A stretch of DNA of 64,000 bases from CAMPKL01 sp963817465 (GCA_963817465.1 CAWFOP010000018.1:62001-126000); one strand, 5' to 3'; shown: positions 1 through 9,011, counted from the first letter of the stretch. Translations and numbers: made by a program. The notes: generated by a model from the sequence alone, not told the origin.

Positions 1-1
1 C

Positions 2-124
2 AAAAAGATGCGTCTCAACGAAGCGATGGAAGCGTTGAGAGAGCACGACCGATACACGCACGACGTGATTGAAAAGAAGTACGGCGACATGCTGCCGACG
101 ATCAGCGATTCGCTGGTGCGCTGA
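2..124 (+). CDS. C-terminal end of an unidentified protein (5' partial)
   Basis: An open frame enters from the left edge and ends at a TGA at 122-124, giving the last 40 residues of a charged, apparently soluble protein. The visible part is helical in character (it contains NEAMEALREHDRY and VIEKKYGDMLP) and has no membrane segment or recognisable motif. Base composition and codon use match the neighbouring genes, and a strong inverted repeat follows within 20 bases, which supports a real gene end. The family cannot be named from this fragment. Confidence 0.55.
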   Translation, partial: KKMRLNEAMEALREHDRYTHDVIEKKYGDMLPTISDSLVR

Positions 125-142
125 TTGCGAGACGCGGCCTTA

Positions 143-185
143 GGGGAAAGGCGAGGGGCTCGGGTCTAGCCGGTTTCCTTTCCCC
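143..185. terminator. Inverted repeat between convergent genes, possible bidirectional terminator
   Basis: GGGGAAAGG (143-151) and CCTTTCCCC (177-185) form a perfect 9-bp stem with a 25-nt loop. It lies between the end of the first gene and the stop of the convergent SGNH hydrolase gene. There is no clear U-run, so rho-independent termination is inferred only from position and stem. Confidence 0.4.
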
Positions 186-253
186 TTCGGTCGGAATCGC
201 AGTCGGGCCGTCGAAGGACCCCAACGCGGAACGCTGGACCGGCCGCCCCTTTC

Positions 254-1564
254 CTACTGCTTTCCCATGCCGAAAACAGCGGCGGCGGCGGCGATCGCGC
301 GCTTGGACATCGACTTGCCCCGTGTCGGCTTCGCTTTCAACTGTTCGACCTGCGTGACAAAGTCCCGTGCTCCGGCTTCGGTCAGCTTCACGGGAGCGTC
401 GGCGAAAAAGTCGTTCTGATCGCCCGACAACCCCAACAACGGAGCGAAAGTCTCGAGCAGTCCGGCGTAGGGGCGCCCCGTGATGCGGCCGTCATGATCC
501 TTGTCGACAAAGGGATCGGTGTAAAGAATGAACGCCATTTGCAACGGATGCAGCTCCGGCACGGAGAGCCCGAAGTAGGAGTTGATCGTCTTGATGAACT
601 CGTTGGCGATGACGGCATGGCCGATGTTCGAGGGGTGCACGCCGTCCAGGCTGAAGACCCCTCCCAACATCTTGTTCCGCAGGGTGATCCCGAAGAGCGG
701 ATAGCCGTTCGCCTCGATCTGGTCGAACAGTGAAGCAAGGTCGACGACCGGGGCCCCGATCGCGGCCGCGTCCTTCGCGATGATGCCGTTAAAGGTATCG
801 ATGCGGTTTTGGATCGTCGCGACCTCCGTCGGATCCAGAACCAGACTCGGGTCGCTCAGCACGCTCGCGTCGACCAGTTTCAGTCTCAAGGCGGTCGCGA
901 TGACCAAAGACGTCCTGTAGCCCGGCGGCAGACCGAAGTCCGACCCGGCATAGGCAGCCAGATCGGCGGGGTCCATGGTGAAGGCGATGTTGGTCAAATT
1001 GGGGATGTTCGCAAACACCACGCGCTTGCTGGCGGCCCCAACCCTCCTCGAGAGCTCGGCGAAGTCCGCTTCGAACTGGCTCACTGGCGTCAATTGCGAG
1101 GCGTCCAGGCGGTCATAGGCCAGAATCGCGGAGAGGGCGTCATCGGAGCCGATCCAGCAGAGCGTGAGGTCCGGAGACAGCGACTCGATGATTTCAACCT
1201 GACTTCCGGAATACGGCGACAGGACCAAATCCGATTCGGAATCAAGCGGCGCGGTGGGGCGCTCTCGCAAGGCGTCCGCGAGCTTGGCGCCGCTGAACGC
1301 CAGGTCGTGGGTTTTGAGATTCGGATCGAACCGAAAACGTCCGACCGTGCTGAAGACCGTCGCGAACGGATTGCTCAGGATCAGGGGCTGCGGATACGAA
1401 GCCCCCATCTGGCCCGCGACGAGATTCGAGTAAACGATTAATTGTGTGGCCCAAGAAGCGTCGGCGGACTGCACCGCCTCGCCTGTACTGTCGCCCAGCG
1501 CGACAACCACTTGAGCCGAGGCCCAGGAGGCCGAGGCCAGGATAAGGACCAAAAAACGGGTCAT
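254..1564 (-). CDS. Secreted SGNH/GDSL-type esterase or lipase
   Basis: The protein has 436 residues, with a signal peptide ending near residue 18 (ASWASAQ). Block I (GDST, Ser26) supplies the expected nucleophile, and block V (DGVHPSNIGH) supplies the Asp-x-x-His pair. Block III reads WIGSDD, so the usual GxND Asn is replaced by Asp. Near the C-terminus, DKDHDGRITG resembles an EF-hand calcium loop. ATG at 1564 was chosen because GAGGGGAG lies 5-6 bases upstream and the signal peptide starts there; the frame stays open further upstream but that part is not protein-like. Predicted to hydrolyse ester bonds outside the cytoplasm; substrate unknown. Confidence 0.8.
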   Translation of the reverse strand: MTRFLVLILASASWASAQVVVALGDSTGEAVQSADASWATQLIVYSNLVAGQMGASYPQPLILSNPFATVFSTVGRFRFDPNLKTHDLAFSGAKLADALRERPTAPLDSESDLVLSPYSGSQVEIIESLSPDLTLCWIGSDDALSAILAYDRLDASQLTPVSQFEADFAELSRRVGAASKRVVFANIPNLTNIAFTMDPADLAAYAGSDFGLPPGYRTSLVIATALRLKLVDASVLSDPSLVLDPTEVATIQNRIDTFNGIIAKDAAAIGAPVVDLASLFDQIEANGYPLFGITLRNKMLGGVFSLDGVHPSNIGHAVIANEFIKTINSYFGLSVPELHPLQMAFILYTDPFVDKDHDGRITGRPYAGLLETFAPLLGLSGDQNDFFADAPVKLTEAGARDFVTQVEQLKAKPTRGKSMSKRAIAAAAAVFGMGKQ

Positions 1565-1732
1565 ACGCGCTCCCCTCAAAGCGTATGGAACGAGCACCAG
1601 CATAACAGCAGCCGCCGCTTGCGGCTCAATCGAAGTCCAAAACGCCGGAAATTCGCCGGATGCGGGCGCCCTCGATCGCGGCGGCTCGAGATGTGCTAAG
1701 GTCCGACTGATCCAGCAGCCAGGAGGCGCTCC

Positions 1733-2038
1733 GTGCGATTTCTTTTCAAAGTCACCATGCCCGTTGAAGCCGGCAATGCCGCCGCGAAAGACGGCTTTGC
1801 CGTCATTGCCAAGATTCTCGAACAGCAAAAGCCGGAAGCGGCCTATTTCATCGCCGAGGGCGGCAAGCGTACCGGACTCTTGGTTCTTAACATGGATGAT
1901 GCGTCGGAGATCCCCAACATCGCCGAGCCCTGGTTCCTGGCATTGAACGCCGCCGTGGAGGTGACGCCGGCGATGGTCCCCGCTGACTTAGAGAAGGCCG
2001 GCCCGTTCGTCGCCTCCGCCGTCAAGCAGTTCGGGTAG
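1733..2038 (+). CDS. Conserved hypothetical protein of about 100 residues
   Basis: A 101-residue soluble protein with a GTG start, set by AGGAGG at 1721-1726. The N-terminal FKVTMPVEAGNAAAKDG stretch is typical of a widespread small uncharacterised family, probably a ferredoxin-like alpha/beta barrel. There are no cysteines, no signal peptide and no catalytic motif that I can assign. It is transcribed away from the SGNH gene, about 170 bp upstream of it, and stands alone. Function unknown. Confidence 0.75.
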   Translation: MRFLFKVTMPVEAGNAAAKDGFAVIAKILEQQKPEAAYFIAEGGKRTGLLVLNMDDASEIPNIAEPWFLALNAAVEVTPAMVPADLEKAGPFVASAVKQFG

Positions 2039-2210
2039 CCGAGCCGCCGCCGACATTCGTCGAGACTGCTTCACAACAGGTCCGAAGCGCGCCGGTCAAC
2101 CTGCGCCCTGCGCGCCTCGCGGCGCCCCGCAAGGCGCGTGCCGGGAAGATCGAACAGCACTCTTCGAGAGCCCCTGAAGCGGTCCCGCCTCCTGATACAC
2201 TGAGCCCTTC

Positions 2211-3461
2211 ATGGCGGATGATCTTGATCGAGCGGGTTCCGCCGGCGGCGAAACGGCCGGCGGCGCCATGATCGATCGCGCCGCATCTCTCGCCGAATCC
2301 GAGGGCGTCAAACGCGCCTTTCGCCTGTTTCACGACGAGCGCAAATGGATTGACGAGCGGCACCTGGAAATCTGCCGCGTCCCCGCGCTGACGTTTCGCG
2401 AACAGGAGCGGGCCGAGTTCCTCGCCGAGCTGTGGGCCGGGCTCAACGTGCGCTCCTCGATCGACGACGCCGGCAATCTCGTGGCCCCCATCGTCTTCGA
2501 CCGCAGCCTGCCCTTCACGGCCGTCAGCGCACACCTCGATACGACGATCGCGCCGCGCCTTCCCGACGACATTCGCGCCTCCCGCGACGGCGGACTCGAG
2601 GGCCCCGGGGTCACCGACAACGGCGCCGGACTGGCCGCGCTCACCGCCCTGGCGCTCGCCTTCGGTCAAGCGCCGCTCACGGCGCGCCCGCAGCGCAATA
2701 TCCTGCTCGTCGCCAACGTCGCCGAAGAAGGCGAAGGCAATCTGCACGGCATGAAGTACCTCTGCCGTCACTCGCCGTTCGCCCCGCTGATTCGCGAATA
2801 CATGATTCTCGACGGCGCATCGCTGACCCACATCACGGCCGAGGCGCTCGGCAGCCGCCGGTTTGAAATCGTCATGCAAGGCAAGGGCGGCCACAGTTGG
2901 AACGACTTCGGCCGCGCCAACCCGGTGCACGCCATGGCGCGCGCCGCTTCCCTGCTCTCCGACATCGACCTGCCGCGCTCACCGCGCGCCACCCTGACCG
3001 TCGCCACCATCGACGGCGGCCAAGGCGTGAACTCCATCGCCACCGCGGCCCGCGCCAAGGTCGACATCCGCTCACGCAGCGCGCAAGGCATCGACCGCGT
3101 CGTGGCGCTTATGGAAGACGCCGTCCGCGCGGCCGTCGAAAGCGAGAACCGGCGCTCCAACGATCGCCTCACCGCCTTCAAGATCCGCGAGATAGGCCAC
3201 CGTCCGGCCGCCCCGCGTTCGGCCGACAACAGCATGATTCCACGGGTGCAAGCCGTTGATTCGTATCTCGGTATTCGCTCACGCGTCGACTGCGCCTCCA
3301 CCGACGCCAATGTTCCGCTCGCCGCCGGGCTCCCGGCCGTTGCGATCGGCGCCGGCGGGCGCGGAGGCGACGCTCACGCACCCACCGAGTGGTACCACCC
3401 GGAAGGCCGCGTTCTCGGTCTGCAGCGCATCGCCTTAGCTTTGGCCTTGATCCAATCGTGA
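2211..3461 (+). CDS. M20-family zinc peptidase (peptidase T / aminoacylase type)
   Basis: A 416-residue cytoplasmic metallohydrolase. The metal-binding pattern of the M20 family is present: AHLD (His108, Asp110), GVTDNGAG (Asp136 bridging two metals) and the general-base pair AEEGEG (Glu172-Glu173). A dimerisation-domain signature follows (GKGGHSW, near residues 224-230), with a late His in DAHAPTEWYH. The start is uncertain: no ribosome site is visible, and ATG at 2268 is an alternative that removes 19 low-complexity residues. It probably cleaves dipeptides or N-acyl amino acids; the exact substrate cannot be read from sequence. Confidence 0.85.
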   Translation: MADDLDRAGSAGGETAGGAMIDRAASLAESEGVKRAFRLFHDERKWIDERHLEICRVPALTFREQERAEFLAELWAGLNVRSSIDDAGNLVAPIVFDRSLPFTAVSAHLDTTIAPRLPDDIRASRDGGLEGPGVTDNGAGLAALTALALAFGQAPLTARPQRNILLVANVAEEGEGNLHGMKYLCRHSPFAPLIREYMILDGASLTHITAEALGSRRFEIVMQGKGGHSWNDFGRANPVHAMARAASLLSDIDLPRSPRATLTVATIDGGQGVNSIATAARAKVDIRSRSAQGIDRVVALMEDAVRAAVESENRRSNDRLTAFKIREIGHRPAAPRSADNSMIPRVQAVDSYLGIRSRVDCASTDANVPLAAGLPAVAIGAGGRGGDAHAPTEWYHPEGRVLGLQRIALALALIQS

Positions 3462-3499
3462 AAATCTAGACAAACCGTACCCTCGCGGTAGGCTGAGGG

Positions 3500-4486
3500 T
3501 TGGCGAGAGCGAACAAAACGCAAAAACGCGCCTGGATGCGGCGCGTCCTATTCGCGGCGGCGGTCTACAACGTTATTTGCAGTCTCGCGATCGCCGCTTT
3601 CCCGCGATTCTGCGTCGCATTGTTGGGCTTCGAGCTTCATGACGCCGCGCTGCTACGCGGTTTCGGATTGTTGCTTGGGGCGCTCGGCGTCGGTTACGGC
3701 GTCGCGGCGACAGCTCCCCTGCGGCATTGGTCCGTTGTGCTGATCGGCTTGACGGCCAAAGGGCTCGGATCGTCCCTATTCCTGATCGGCGCCGCCGGTG
3801 GCGCCATTCCATGGTCGTCGGCCTGGCCCGCGCTCACCAACGGCCTGATCTGGATCGTCCCCTTCGCGTTCATTCTCGCGACGGCCGCCAAGGCTCACTC
3901 CAGCGAAGAAGGCGCTCCCACTCCCGCCCCCCGCGATCGCCTGCTGCTGCGCTACACCGCTCAAGACGGGCTCACGCTCTACGAACACTCGCTCGAACGA
4001 CCGCTGCTCACCGTCTTCCTGCGCCACGGCGGCTGCACGTTTTACCGCGAAGCGCTGGCCGATCTCTCGAGGCTGCGGCCGGCGATCGAAGCGCGCGGCG
4101 CGGGCATCGCGCTGGTGACGATGAGCGAAGAGCCGGAGGCCGCCGAATCCTTCGCCCGCTACGGCCTGAGAGACGTTCCGCGAATCTCCGACCCCGCCTG
4201 TGAGCTGTATCGCGCCTTCGGTCTTGCCCGCGGCTCGTGGCGCACCATGTTTTCGCCGGCGGTCTGGAAGCGCGCCTTCCGCGCCGGCATCTTGGAGGGG
4301 CGCGGCATCGGCGCGCCTCGAGGCGACACGTTCCGCATGCCCGGCGTCTTCTTGATCCATCAGGGCCTGCCGCTCGAGAGCTACCGCCACTCGAGCCCCG
4401 CGGATCGCCCGGATTACTTGGCTCTCGCCTCGTGTGAGCGCTGCGACGTCGCGCCGTTTGGCCGCCGCCTCGCGATCGCGCGATGA
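3500..4486 (+). CDS. Four-helix membrane domain fused to a peroxiredoxin-like domain
   Basis: A 328-residue protein in two parts. Residues 15-130 hold about four transmembrane helices. Residues 150-310 look like an AhpC/TSA-type redoxin. The redox motif reads HGGCTFYREAL (Cys179), whereas the usual form in this redoxin group is CTFC, so the second cysteine is replaced by Tyr182. The TTG start at 3500 is weak; ATG at 3536 would still include the first helix. The stop overlaps the next gene by ATGA, so the two are probably translationally coupled. Likely a membrane-tethered thiol peroxidase or reductase; which side of the membrane is not clear. Confidence 0.65.
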   Translation: MARANKTQKRAWMRRVLFAAAVYNVICSLAIAAFPRFCVALLGFELHDAALLRGFGLLLGALGVGYGVAATAPLRHWSVVLIGLTAKGLGSSLFLIGAAGGAIPWSSAWPALTNGLIWIVPFAFILATAAKAHSSEEGAPTPAPRDRLLLRYTAQDGLTLYEHSLERPLLTVFLRHGGCTFYREALADLSRLRPAIEARGAGIALVTMSEEPEAAESFARYGLRDVPRISDPACELYRAFGLARGSWRTMFSPAVWKRAFRAGILEGRGIGAPRGDTFRMPGVFLIHQGLPLESYRHSSPADRPDYLALASCERCDVAPFGRRLAIAR

Positions 4487-4926
4487 GCCAAGCGGCATCC
4501 TGGGCGTTAACCGTCAATCTGAGCGCGACCCTGCTGATGACCGGGGTCATCTGGGTCATCCAACTCGTGCACTATCCGCTCTTTGACGCCGTCGACCGCG
4601 AAACGTACGCCGACTTCCAGCGGCGCCACGTGACGCGCATCACCTGGGTCGTCGCTCCGCTGATGCTTGTCGAGCTCGCCTCGGCCGTCGCTCTGTGGCG
4701 GCTCGCCCCCGCCGCCCTGCGCGGCCCTGCTCTGGCGGGACTCGCTTTGCTCGCCCTCATCTGGGGCTCCACCGTCGTGCTGCAAGGGCGGCAACATGCC
4801 GTTCTTTCCAAGGGCTTCGATCGCGCGGTTCACCGCCGGCTGGTTGCGACGAACTGGATTCGCACCGCCGCCTGGTCGGCCCGCGGCGCACTCCTGCTGC
4901 GGATCGCCGGCCACGCGCCGGGGTAG
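4483..4926 (+). CDS. Small integral membrane protein
   Basis: A 147-residue protein with four predicted transmembrane helices and a conserved-looking WVIQLVHYPLF segment at the end of the first helix, then DRETYADFQRRH. Its start codon overlaps the stop of the membrane-redoxin fusion (ATGA). I recognise the pattern as a conserved uncharacterised bacterial membrane family but cannot assign a function. The coupling suggests a role together with the redoxin protein. Confidence 0.7.
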   Translation: MSQAASWALTVNLSATLLMTGVIWVIQLVHYPLFDAVDRETYADFQRRHVTRITWVVAPLMLVELASAVALWRLAPAALRGPALAGLALLALIWGSTVVLQGRQHAVLSKGFDRAVHRRLVATNWIRTAAWSARGALLLRIAGHAPG

Positions 4927-4951
4927 TCGTCAGCGGGCCGAATACGGGCCG

Positions 4952-5015
4952 TATAATGAAAATGCCCATTTTGCAATCGTCGGGCTTCTCGTCTCCTGAG
5001 GCTCGACGGAGACGA
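4952..5015 (+). promoter_or_regulatory. htrA upstream region: -10 box and leader hairpin
   Basis: A perfect TATAAT lies at 4952-4957; no convincing -35 box stands 16-18 bases upstream. The inferred leader of about 65 nt contains a perfect 8-bp stem TCGTCTCC (4989-4996) / GGAGACGA (5008-5015) with an 11-nt loop, ending 14 bases before the ATG. The only purine-rich GGAG in the leader is inside this stem, so folding could influence translation. That role is inference. Confidence 0.45.
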
Positions 5016-5029
5016 TCAGACAAAAGTCC

Positions 5030-6631
5030 ATGGAAAACGGCCAATCCTCCCCTCGCATCCGACCCGCGGCATTGCTCTCCGCGGGCCTCATCCTCTTCAC
5101 CCTCGCCATCGGAATCGTGGTCGGCACGCTTGTCTCCGACGGCGCTGGAGCGGCGGACGACGGAACGGCGGCGGCGCCCGACGCCACTCCGCTGGTCATT
5201 CCCGACGAACAACCGGTCGAGAATCAGTTCACGCCGATCGTCAAAGCCGTGCGCAGCTCCGTGGTGAATATCCTCGTCGAGGCGACGCCGCGCGAGGAGA
5301 GCGCCGTGAGCGAGGGCGGCGGCGGCGAAGGAAAAGAGGGCATGGAAGACTTCTTCCGCCGCTTCTTCGGCATGCCCAACGCTCCCGGCGGCTTCGAAGC
5401 TCCCTCTCCCCGCAGGCGGCCCGGCGAAGGCTCCGGCTTCATCGTCGACCCCAAGGGCTACATCATTACGAACAATCACGTCGTGGCCGACGCCGATCGC
5501 GTGCGTGTGCGCTTCGCCGGCGAGGACGACTTCTTCGACGCCAAGGTCATCGGAACGGACGAGGAAACCGACCTGGCCGTCATCAAGATCGACGCGAGCC
5601 GGCATAAGCTCTCGCCCGCGAAGCTCGGCAATTCCGAGGCGGTGGGCGTCGGGGATTGGGCGATCGCCATCGGCTCGCCGTTCGGCTTTCGCGAGACCGT
5701 CACCGTCGGCATCATCAGCGCAAAATCGCGCGAGGTGCAGGGTCCCTCGGCCTACAGCCGGCCCTTTCAGAAGTTCTTCCAGACCGACGCCGCCATCAAT
5801 CCCGGCAACTCCGGAGGCCCCTTGGTCAACATTCGCGGCGAAGTGATCGGCATCAACACTGCGATCGTCTCGCGCTCGGGCAGTTACGAAGGCCTCGGCT
5901 TTGCGCTCCCCTCCAACGTGGCGGTCGAGGTTTACAACCAGATCATCAAGCTTGGCCGCGTCGCGCGCGGCTCCATCGGCATCTCGTTCAATGGCGCCCA
6001 GACCGACGCCTTGCTCCGCCAGTACGGCGCCGAGCACGGCGGCGTCTTCGTCACCGGCGTGACCGTCGGCTGGCCGGCCGCCAAGGCCGGCATCAAGGCT
6101 GAAGACGTGATCGTCGGCATCGACGACGCGGCCATCACCGACGGCGATCAGCTCATCGACGTAGTCGCCCACAAACCCGTCGGTTCTTCGATTCAGGTCG
6201 CTCTGCTGCGCAACGGCGAGCAGATGACTCTGCCGGTCGACATCGCCGACCGCGAAGAGCTGCTCAATGCGACTTACGGCGTCGAAGACGAACCGAAGCC
6301 CGCGGAAAGCGGCTCGTCCGACGTCGACCTGGGCATCAAGGTCCGCAACTTGACCGACGCCCGCAAGCAGCAGTTGGACTACGAGGGCGACGAAGGCGTG
6401 TTGATCGACGAGGTGACGCCCGCTTCGTTCGCCGAAGACCTCGGCCTGCAGCCCGAAGACGTCATCGTGGCCGTCAATCGCCAGCCGGTGACGACCGTCA
6501 CCGAGCTGACGAAGCTTCGCGCAGCGATCAAGAGCGGCGACGATGTGGCGTTCAAGATCATGCGCCGCATGCCGAGCGGCTGGACCACGCTCTACTTAGC
6601 CGATGTGCTGCCGGCCCATAAAGGCCCGTAG
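5030..6631 (+). CDS. htrA: Periplasmic serine protease/chaperone of the Do (HtrA/DegP) family
   Basis: The 533-residue protein has an N-terminal hydrophobic anchor or signal (residues 12-34), a trypsin-like domain and two C-terminal PDZ domains (about 310-400 and 430-525). The catalytic triad is intact: His150 in TNNHVV, Asp181 in ETDLAVIKI and Ser261 in GNSGGPL. A flexible Gly/Glu-rich insertion (residues 95-130) corresponds to the LA-loop region. It degrades or refolds damaged envelope proteins. It converges with the glycosyltransferase gene, with one base between the stops. An unusual leader hairpin precedes it. Confidence 0.95.
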   Translation: MENGQSSPRIRPAALLSAGLILFTLAIGIVVGTLVSDGAGAADDGTAAAPDATPLVIPDEQPVENQFTPIVKAVRSSVVNILVEATPREESAVSEGGGGEGKEGMEDFFRRFFGMPNAPGGFEAPSPRRRPGEGSGFIVDPKGYIITNNHVVADADRVRVRFAGEDDFFDAKVIGTDEETDLAVIKIDASRHKLSPAKLGNSEAVGVGDWAIAIGSPFGFRETVTVGIISAKSREVQGPSAYSRPFQKFFQTDAAINPGNSGGPLVNIRGEVIGINTAIVSRSGSYEGLGFALPSNVAVEVYNQIIKLGRVARGSIGISFNGAQTDALLRQYGAEHGGVFVTGVTVGWPAAKAGIKAEDVIVGIDDAAITDGDQLIDVVAHKPVGSSIQVALLRNGEQMTLPVDIADREELLNATYGVEDEPKPAESGSSDVDLGIKVRNLTDARKQQLDYEGDEGVLIDEVTPASFAEDLGLQPEDVIVAVNRQPVTTVTELTKLRAAIKSGDDVAFKIMRRMPSGWTTLYLADVLPAHKGP

Positions 6632-6632
6632 C

Positions 6633-8375
6633 CTAAGTCTTGACGCCCTGAAACTCGCGCGGCGTGACGCCTCCCCCGGCTGTCACGCCGCGACCTTTTG
6701 CGACCACAATCAACGTGCGCCCTAGAATGCGCAGATCCAGCGCGAGATTCCAGCGCTCGGCGTATCGTGCGTCGAGCTCCAGACGCCTCTCCCAGTCGAG
6801 GCCGTTGCGCCCGCTCACTTGCGCCCAGCCCGTCATCCCGGGCTTGACCAGGCCGCGGCGGCGCTGGCGGCGCGAATAGCGCGACTGGTAATCGGCGAGC
6901 AGCGGCCGCGGCCCGACCAGGCTCATCTCGCCCCGCAGCACATTCCAAAGCTGCGGCAGCTCATCCAAGCTCCAGCGTCGCAGCCAAGCCCCCAGCGGAG
7001 TCAGCCGCCGGTCGTCGGGCAGCAGCGCGCCGTTCTGATCGCGGGCGTCCGTCATCGTCCGGAGTTTGTAGAGCGTAAACGGCCTGCCGCGCAGTCCCGC
7101 CCGCTGCTGCCGGAATAGGACGGGCGCGCCGATGCGCAGCCGAACCGCCGGCGCCAACGCAACGAGCAACGGCGCCGCGACCGCCAAGCCGCACGAGGCC
7201 AAGGCGATGTCGAGCGCGCGCTTCACGATGCGCTGCGCGGGCAGCCGCCGCGCGATCGCGTCATCCAGCAGACGGCGATAGACGGATTCCTTCGCGGCCC
7301 AGACCACCGGCGGGCGGTATTGCGCCGTCACGCGGCGCAGCGCCGCCGAACCCATCGCTCTGGCCTTACTTGGGTCTCGCAACAGGCTCCCCACCGCGGC
7401 CGCGAGCTCTTCGGGGCTGTCCGGCGCCACGAGCAGGCCGGTTTCGCCGTCGATGACCGCGTCCACCGACCCGGTCGCTCGGGCCGCGACCAGCGGCCGC
7501 GCCGCCGCGGCGGCCTCGAGCGCGCAGATCGGAAAGCCTTCCCGCCGCGACGGCAGAGCGACTACGTTCATGCGCTCGTAGTAGGGCGTCGCGTCGTCAA
7601 CGAACCCGGTCCACTCGATCGCCGGATCGTTCGCGACGCGCTCGCGAATCGGCCAGGCCACTGCATCGCCGTCTTCGAACGATCCCACCAGCAAGAGCCT
7701 GAGCTTCGGGAACTCCCGGCGCAACAGATCGAACGCTTCGAGCAGCGTCGCGAACCCCTTGTCACGGGTGAACCGGCCCACGAACCCCAGCACCGGCGGG
7801 CCTTGCCGCGGCGGGGCGGTCGAATATCGGCCGACATCCACGCCGTTCGCCGTGCCCGGTCCCGCCACGACGCCGCGCGCAAGACCCAGCGCCCCGCAGG
7901 CCCGCGCCGCTTGGAGCAGGCTCGGGCTGACCGCGATCACCTCATGGGCCGCCGCCGCGGCGGCCCGCTCGCCCAGCAGCGCCAATCGGCGCATCCAGCC
8001 GCCGAGCGTCTCGAGGCGCAGTCCATGCAAGATATAGACGCGCGCCGGGATCCCCGCAAGCCAGCCGGCGATCCCGCCCAGCAGCCCGGCCTTCGGCGTC
8101 CCCGCCTCGACCACCGTCGGCCGCAGCCGCCGCATCAGCCCCCACAGCGCCCACAGCGAATGCAAGTCCCGCCACGGCGCAATCTCACGGCGCATCTCGA
8201 CGGCGTGTACGCGCACGCCTTCCTCTCGTCCAAACAGCTCGAGGTCAGGCCCCGGGCCGCTGACGACTTCCATCTCGAAGCCCGCCTCGCGCCAATACGC
8301 CGCCTGGCCTCGCAGCATGCGTCGCGCCGCCAGCGGTGAGGTCAGCACGAACAGCAATAATGGACGCCGCTCCAC
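6633..8375 (-). CDS. Fusion of a GT4-type glycosyltransferase and a polyprenyl-phosphate sugar transferase
   Basis: A 580-residue protein. Residues 1-370 resemble a GT-B retaining glycosyltransferase (family GT4), with GFVGRFTRDKGF and SRREGFPICALEA, the E-x7-E-like nucleotide-sugar region. Residues 380-580 are a bacterial sugar transferase of the WcaJ/PglC type: one membrane helix, then FRQQRAGLRGRPF, YKLRTM, the catalytic-type DELPQLWNVL and LVGPRP, and KPGMTGWAQVSGRN. The second domain would place a sugar-phosphate on undecaprenyl phosphate and the first would add the next sugar, so one polypeptide may start an exopolysaccharide or O-unit. The start is GTG at 8375. No other polysaccharide genes are nearby. 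Confidence 0.88.
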   Translation of the reverse strand: MERRPLLLFVLTSPLAARRMLRGQAAYWREAGFEMEVVSGPGPDLELFGREEGVRVHAVEMRREIAPWRDLHSLWALWGLMRRLRPTVVEAGTPKAGLLGGIAGWLAGIPARVYILHGLRLETLGGWMRRLALLGERAAAAAAHEVIAVSPSLLQAARACGALGLARGVVAGPGTANGVDVGRYSTAPPRQGPPVLGFVGRFTRDKGFATLLEAFDLLRREFPKLRLLLVGSFEDGDAVAWPIRERVANDPAIEWTGFVDDATPYYERMNVVALPSRREGFPICALEAAAAARPLVAARATGSVDAVIDGETGLLVAPDSPEELAAAVGSLLRDPSKARAMGSAALRRVTAQYRPPVVWAAKESVYRRLLDDAIARRLPAQRIVKRALDIALASCGLAVAAPLLVALAPAVRLRIGAPVLFRQQRAGLRGRPFTLYKLRTMTDARDQNGALLPDDRRLTPLGAWLRRWSLDELPQLWNVLRGEMSLVGPRPLLADYQSRYSRRQRRRGLVKPGMTGWAQVSGRNGLDWERRLELDARYAERWNLALDLRILGRTLIVVAKGRGVTAGGGVTPREFQGVKT

Positions 8376-8453
8376 AGCCGCTCAATCGACGCCCCGCCCC
8401 GCCGGGCTTAGGCCCGCGATTTTTTGGGAAGGAATCCGGGCGCGACCGCGTAA

Positions 8454-9011
8454 ATGATTGTGAGAAGCTTGATGTCGGCCTTGAGCCAAGCGGAAGTGAG
8501 CGTCGCCACGAAAGCGCCGGTGGACGAATTCTCCACTCTTGTGGAGCAATACCGCCTGCGCGCCTTCCATTTCGCCCTGCAACTCGTCGGCGACCGCGAG
8601 GATGCGATGGACCTGACGCAGGAGGCGTTCATCAAGGTCCACCGCAACTGGCAGCGCCGCGACCCCACGCGACCCTTCGGCCCCTGGTTCTTCACCATCC
8701 TGCGGAACCTGGCGATCGATTTGCTGCGCAAGCGGTCCACGCGCAAGGAAGACGCGGTCGAGGAATTTTATCAGGCTTCCCCGCGGCCGGGGCCGCAAGC
8801 CCTGGCGGAAAAGAGCGAGGTCCAAGAGAAAGTCTGGTTAGCGATCAATCAACTTTCCGAGGACCAACGCGAGGTCGTCGTGCTGCGCGACCTGCAAGGC
8901 TTTTCCTACAAAGAGATCGCGGAAATCATCGGCGAATCGACGACGACGGTCAATTCGCGCTTGCACGACGCCAGAGAGATTCTACGGCGCAAGCTGCGGG
9001 GGTATCTCTGA
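8454..9011 (+). CDS. ECF-type RNA polymerase sigma factor
   Basis: 185 residues with sigma region 2 (LVEQYRLRAFHFALQLVGD, DLTQEAFIKVHRNW) and region 4 (LSEDQREVVVLRDLQGFSYKE as the helix-turn-helix lead-in), joined by a short linker. This is the RpoE-like group of extracytoplasmic-function sigma factors. ATG at 8472 with GAGAAG four bases upstream is a credible alternative start. The stop overlaps the next start (TGATG), the usual arrangement with an anti-sigma factor. Confidence 0.9.
   Translation: MIVRSLMSALSQAEVSVATKAPVDEFSTLVEQYRLRAFHFALQLVGDREDAMDLTQEAFIKVHRNWQRRDPTRPFGPWFFTILRNLAIDLLRKRSTRKEDAVEEFYQASPRPGPQALAEKSEVQEKVWLAINQLSEDQREVVVLRDLQGFSYKEIAEIIGESTTTVNSRLHDAREILRRKLRGYL

Noticed and set aside
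4757..6172. 471-codon minus-strand frame opposite htrA
   Set aside because: It is a mirror frame caused by high G+C codon use; the plus strand encodes a complete protease with all motifs.
8336..9010. Long open frame upstream of the anti-sigma gene giving a 374-residue protein
   Set aside because: It runs over the sigma factor in another frame with non-protein-like composition; the ATG at 9011 fits the TGATG coupling.
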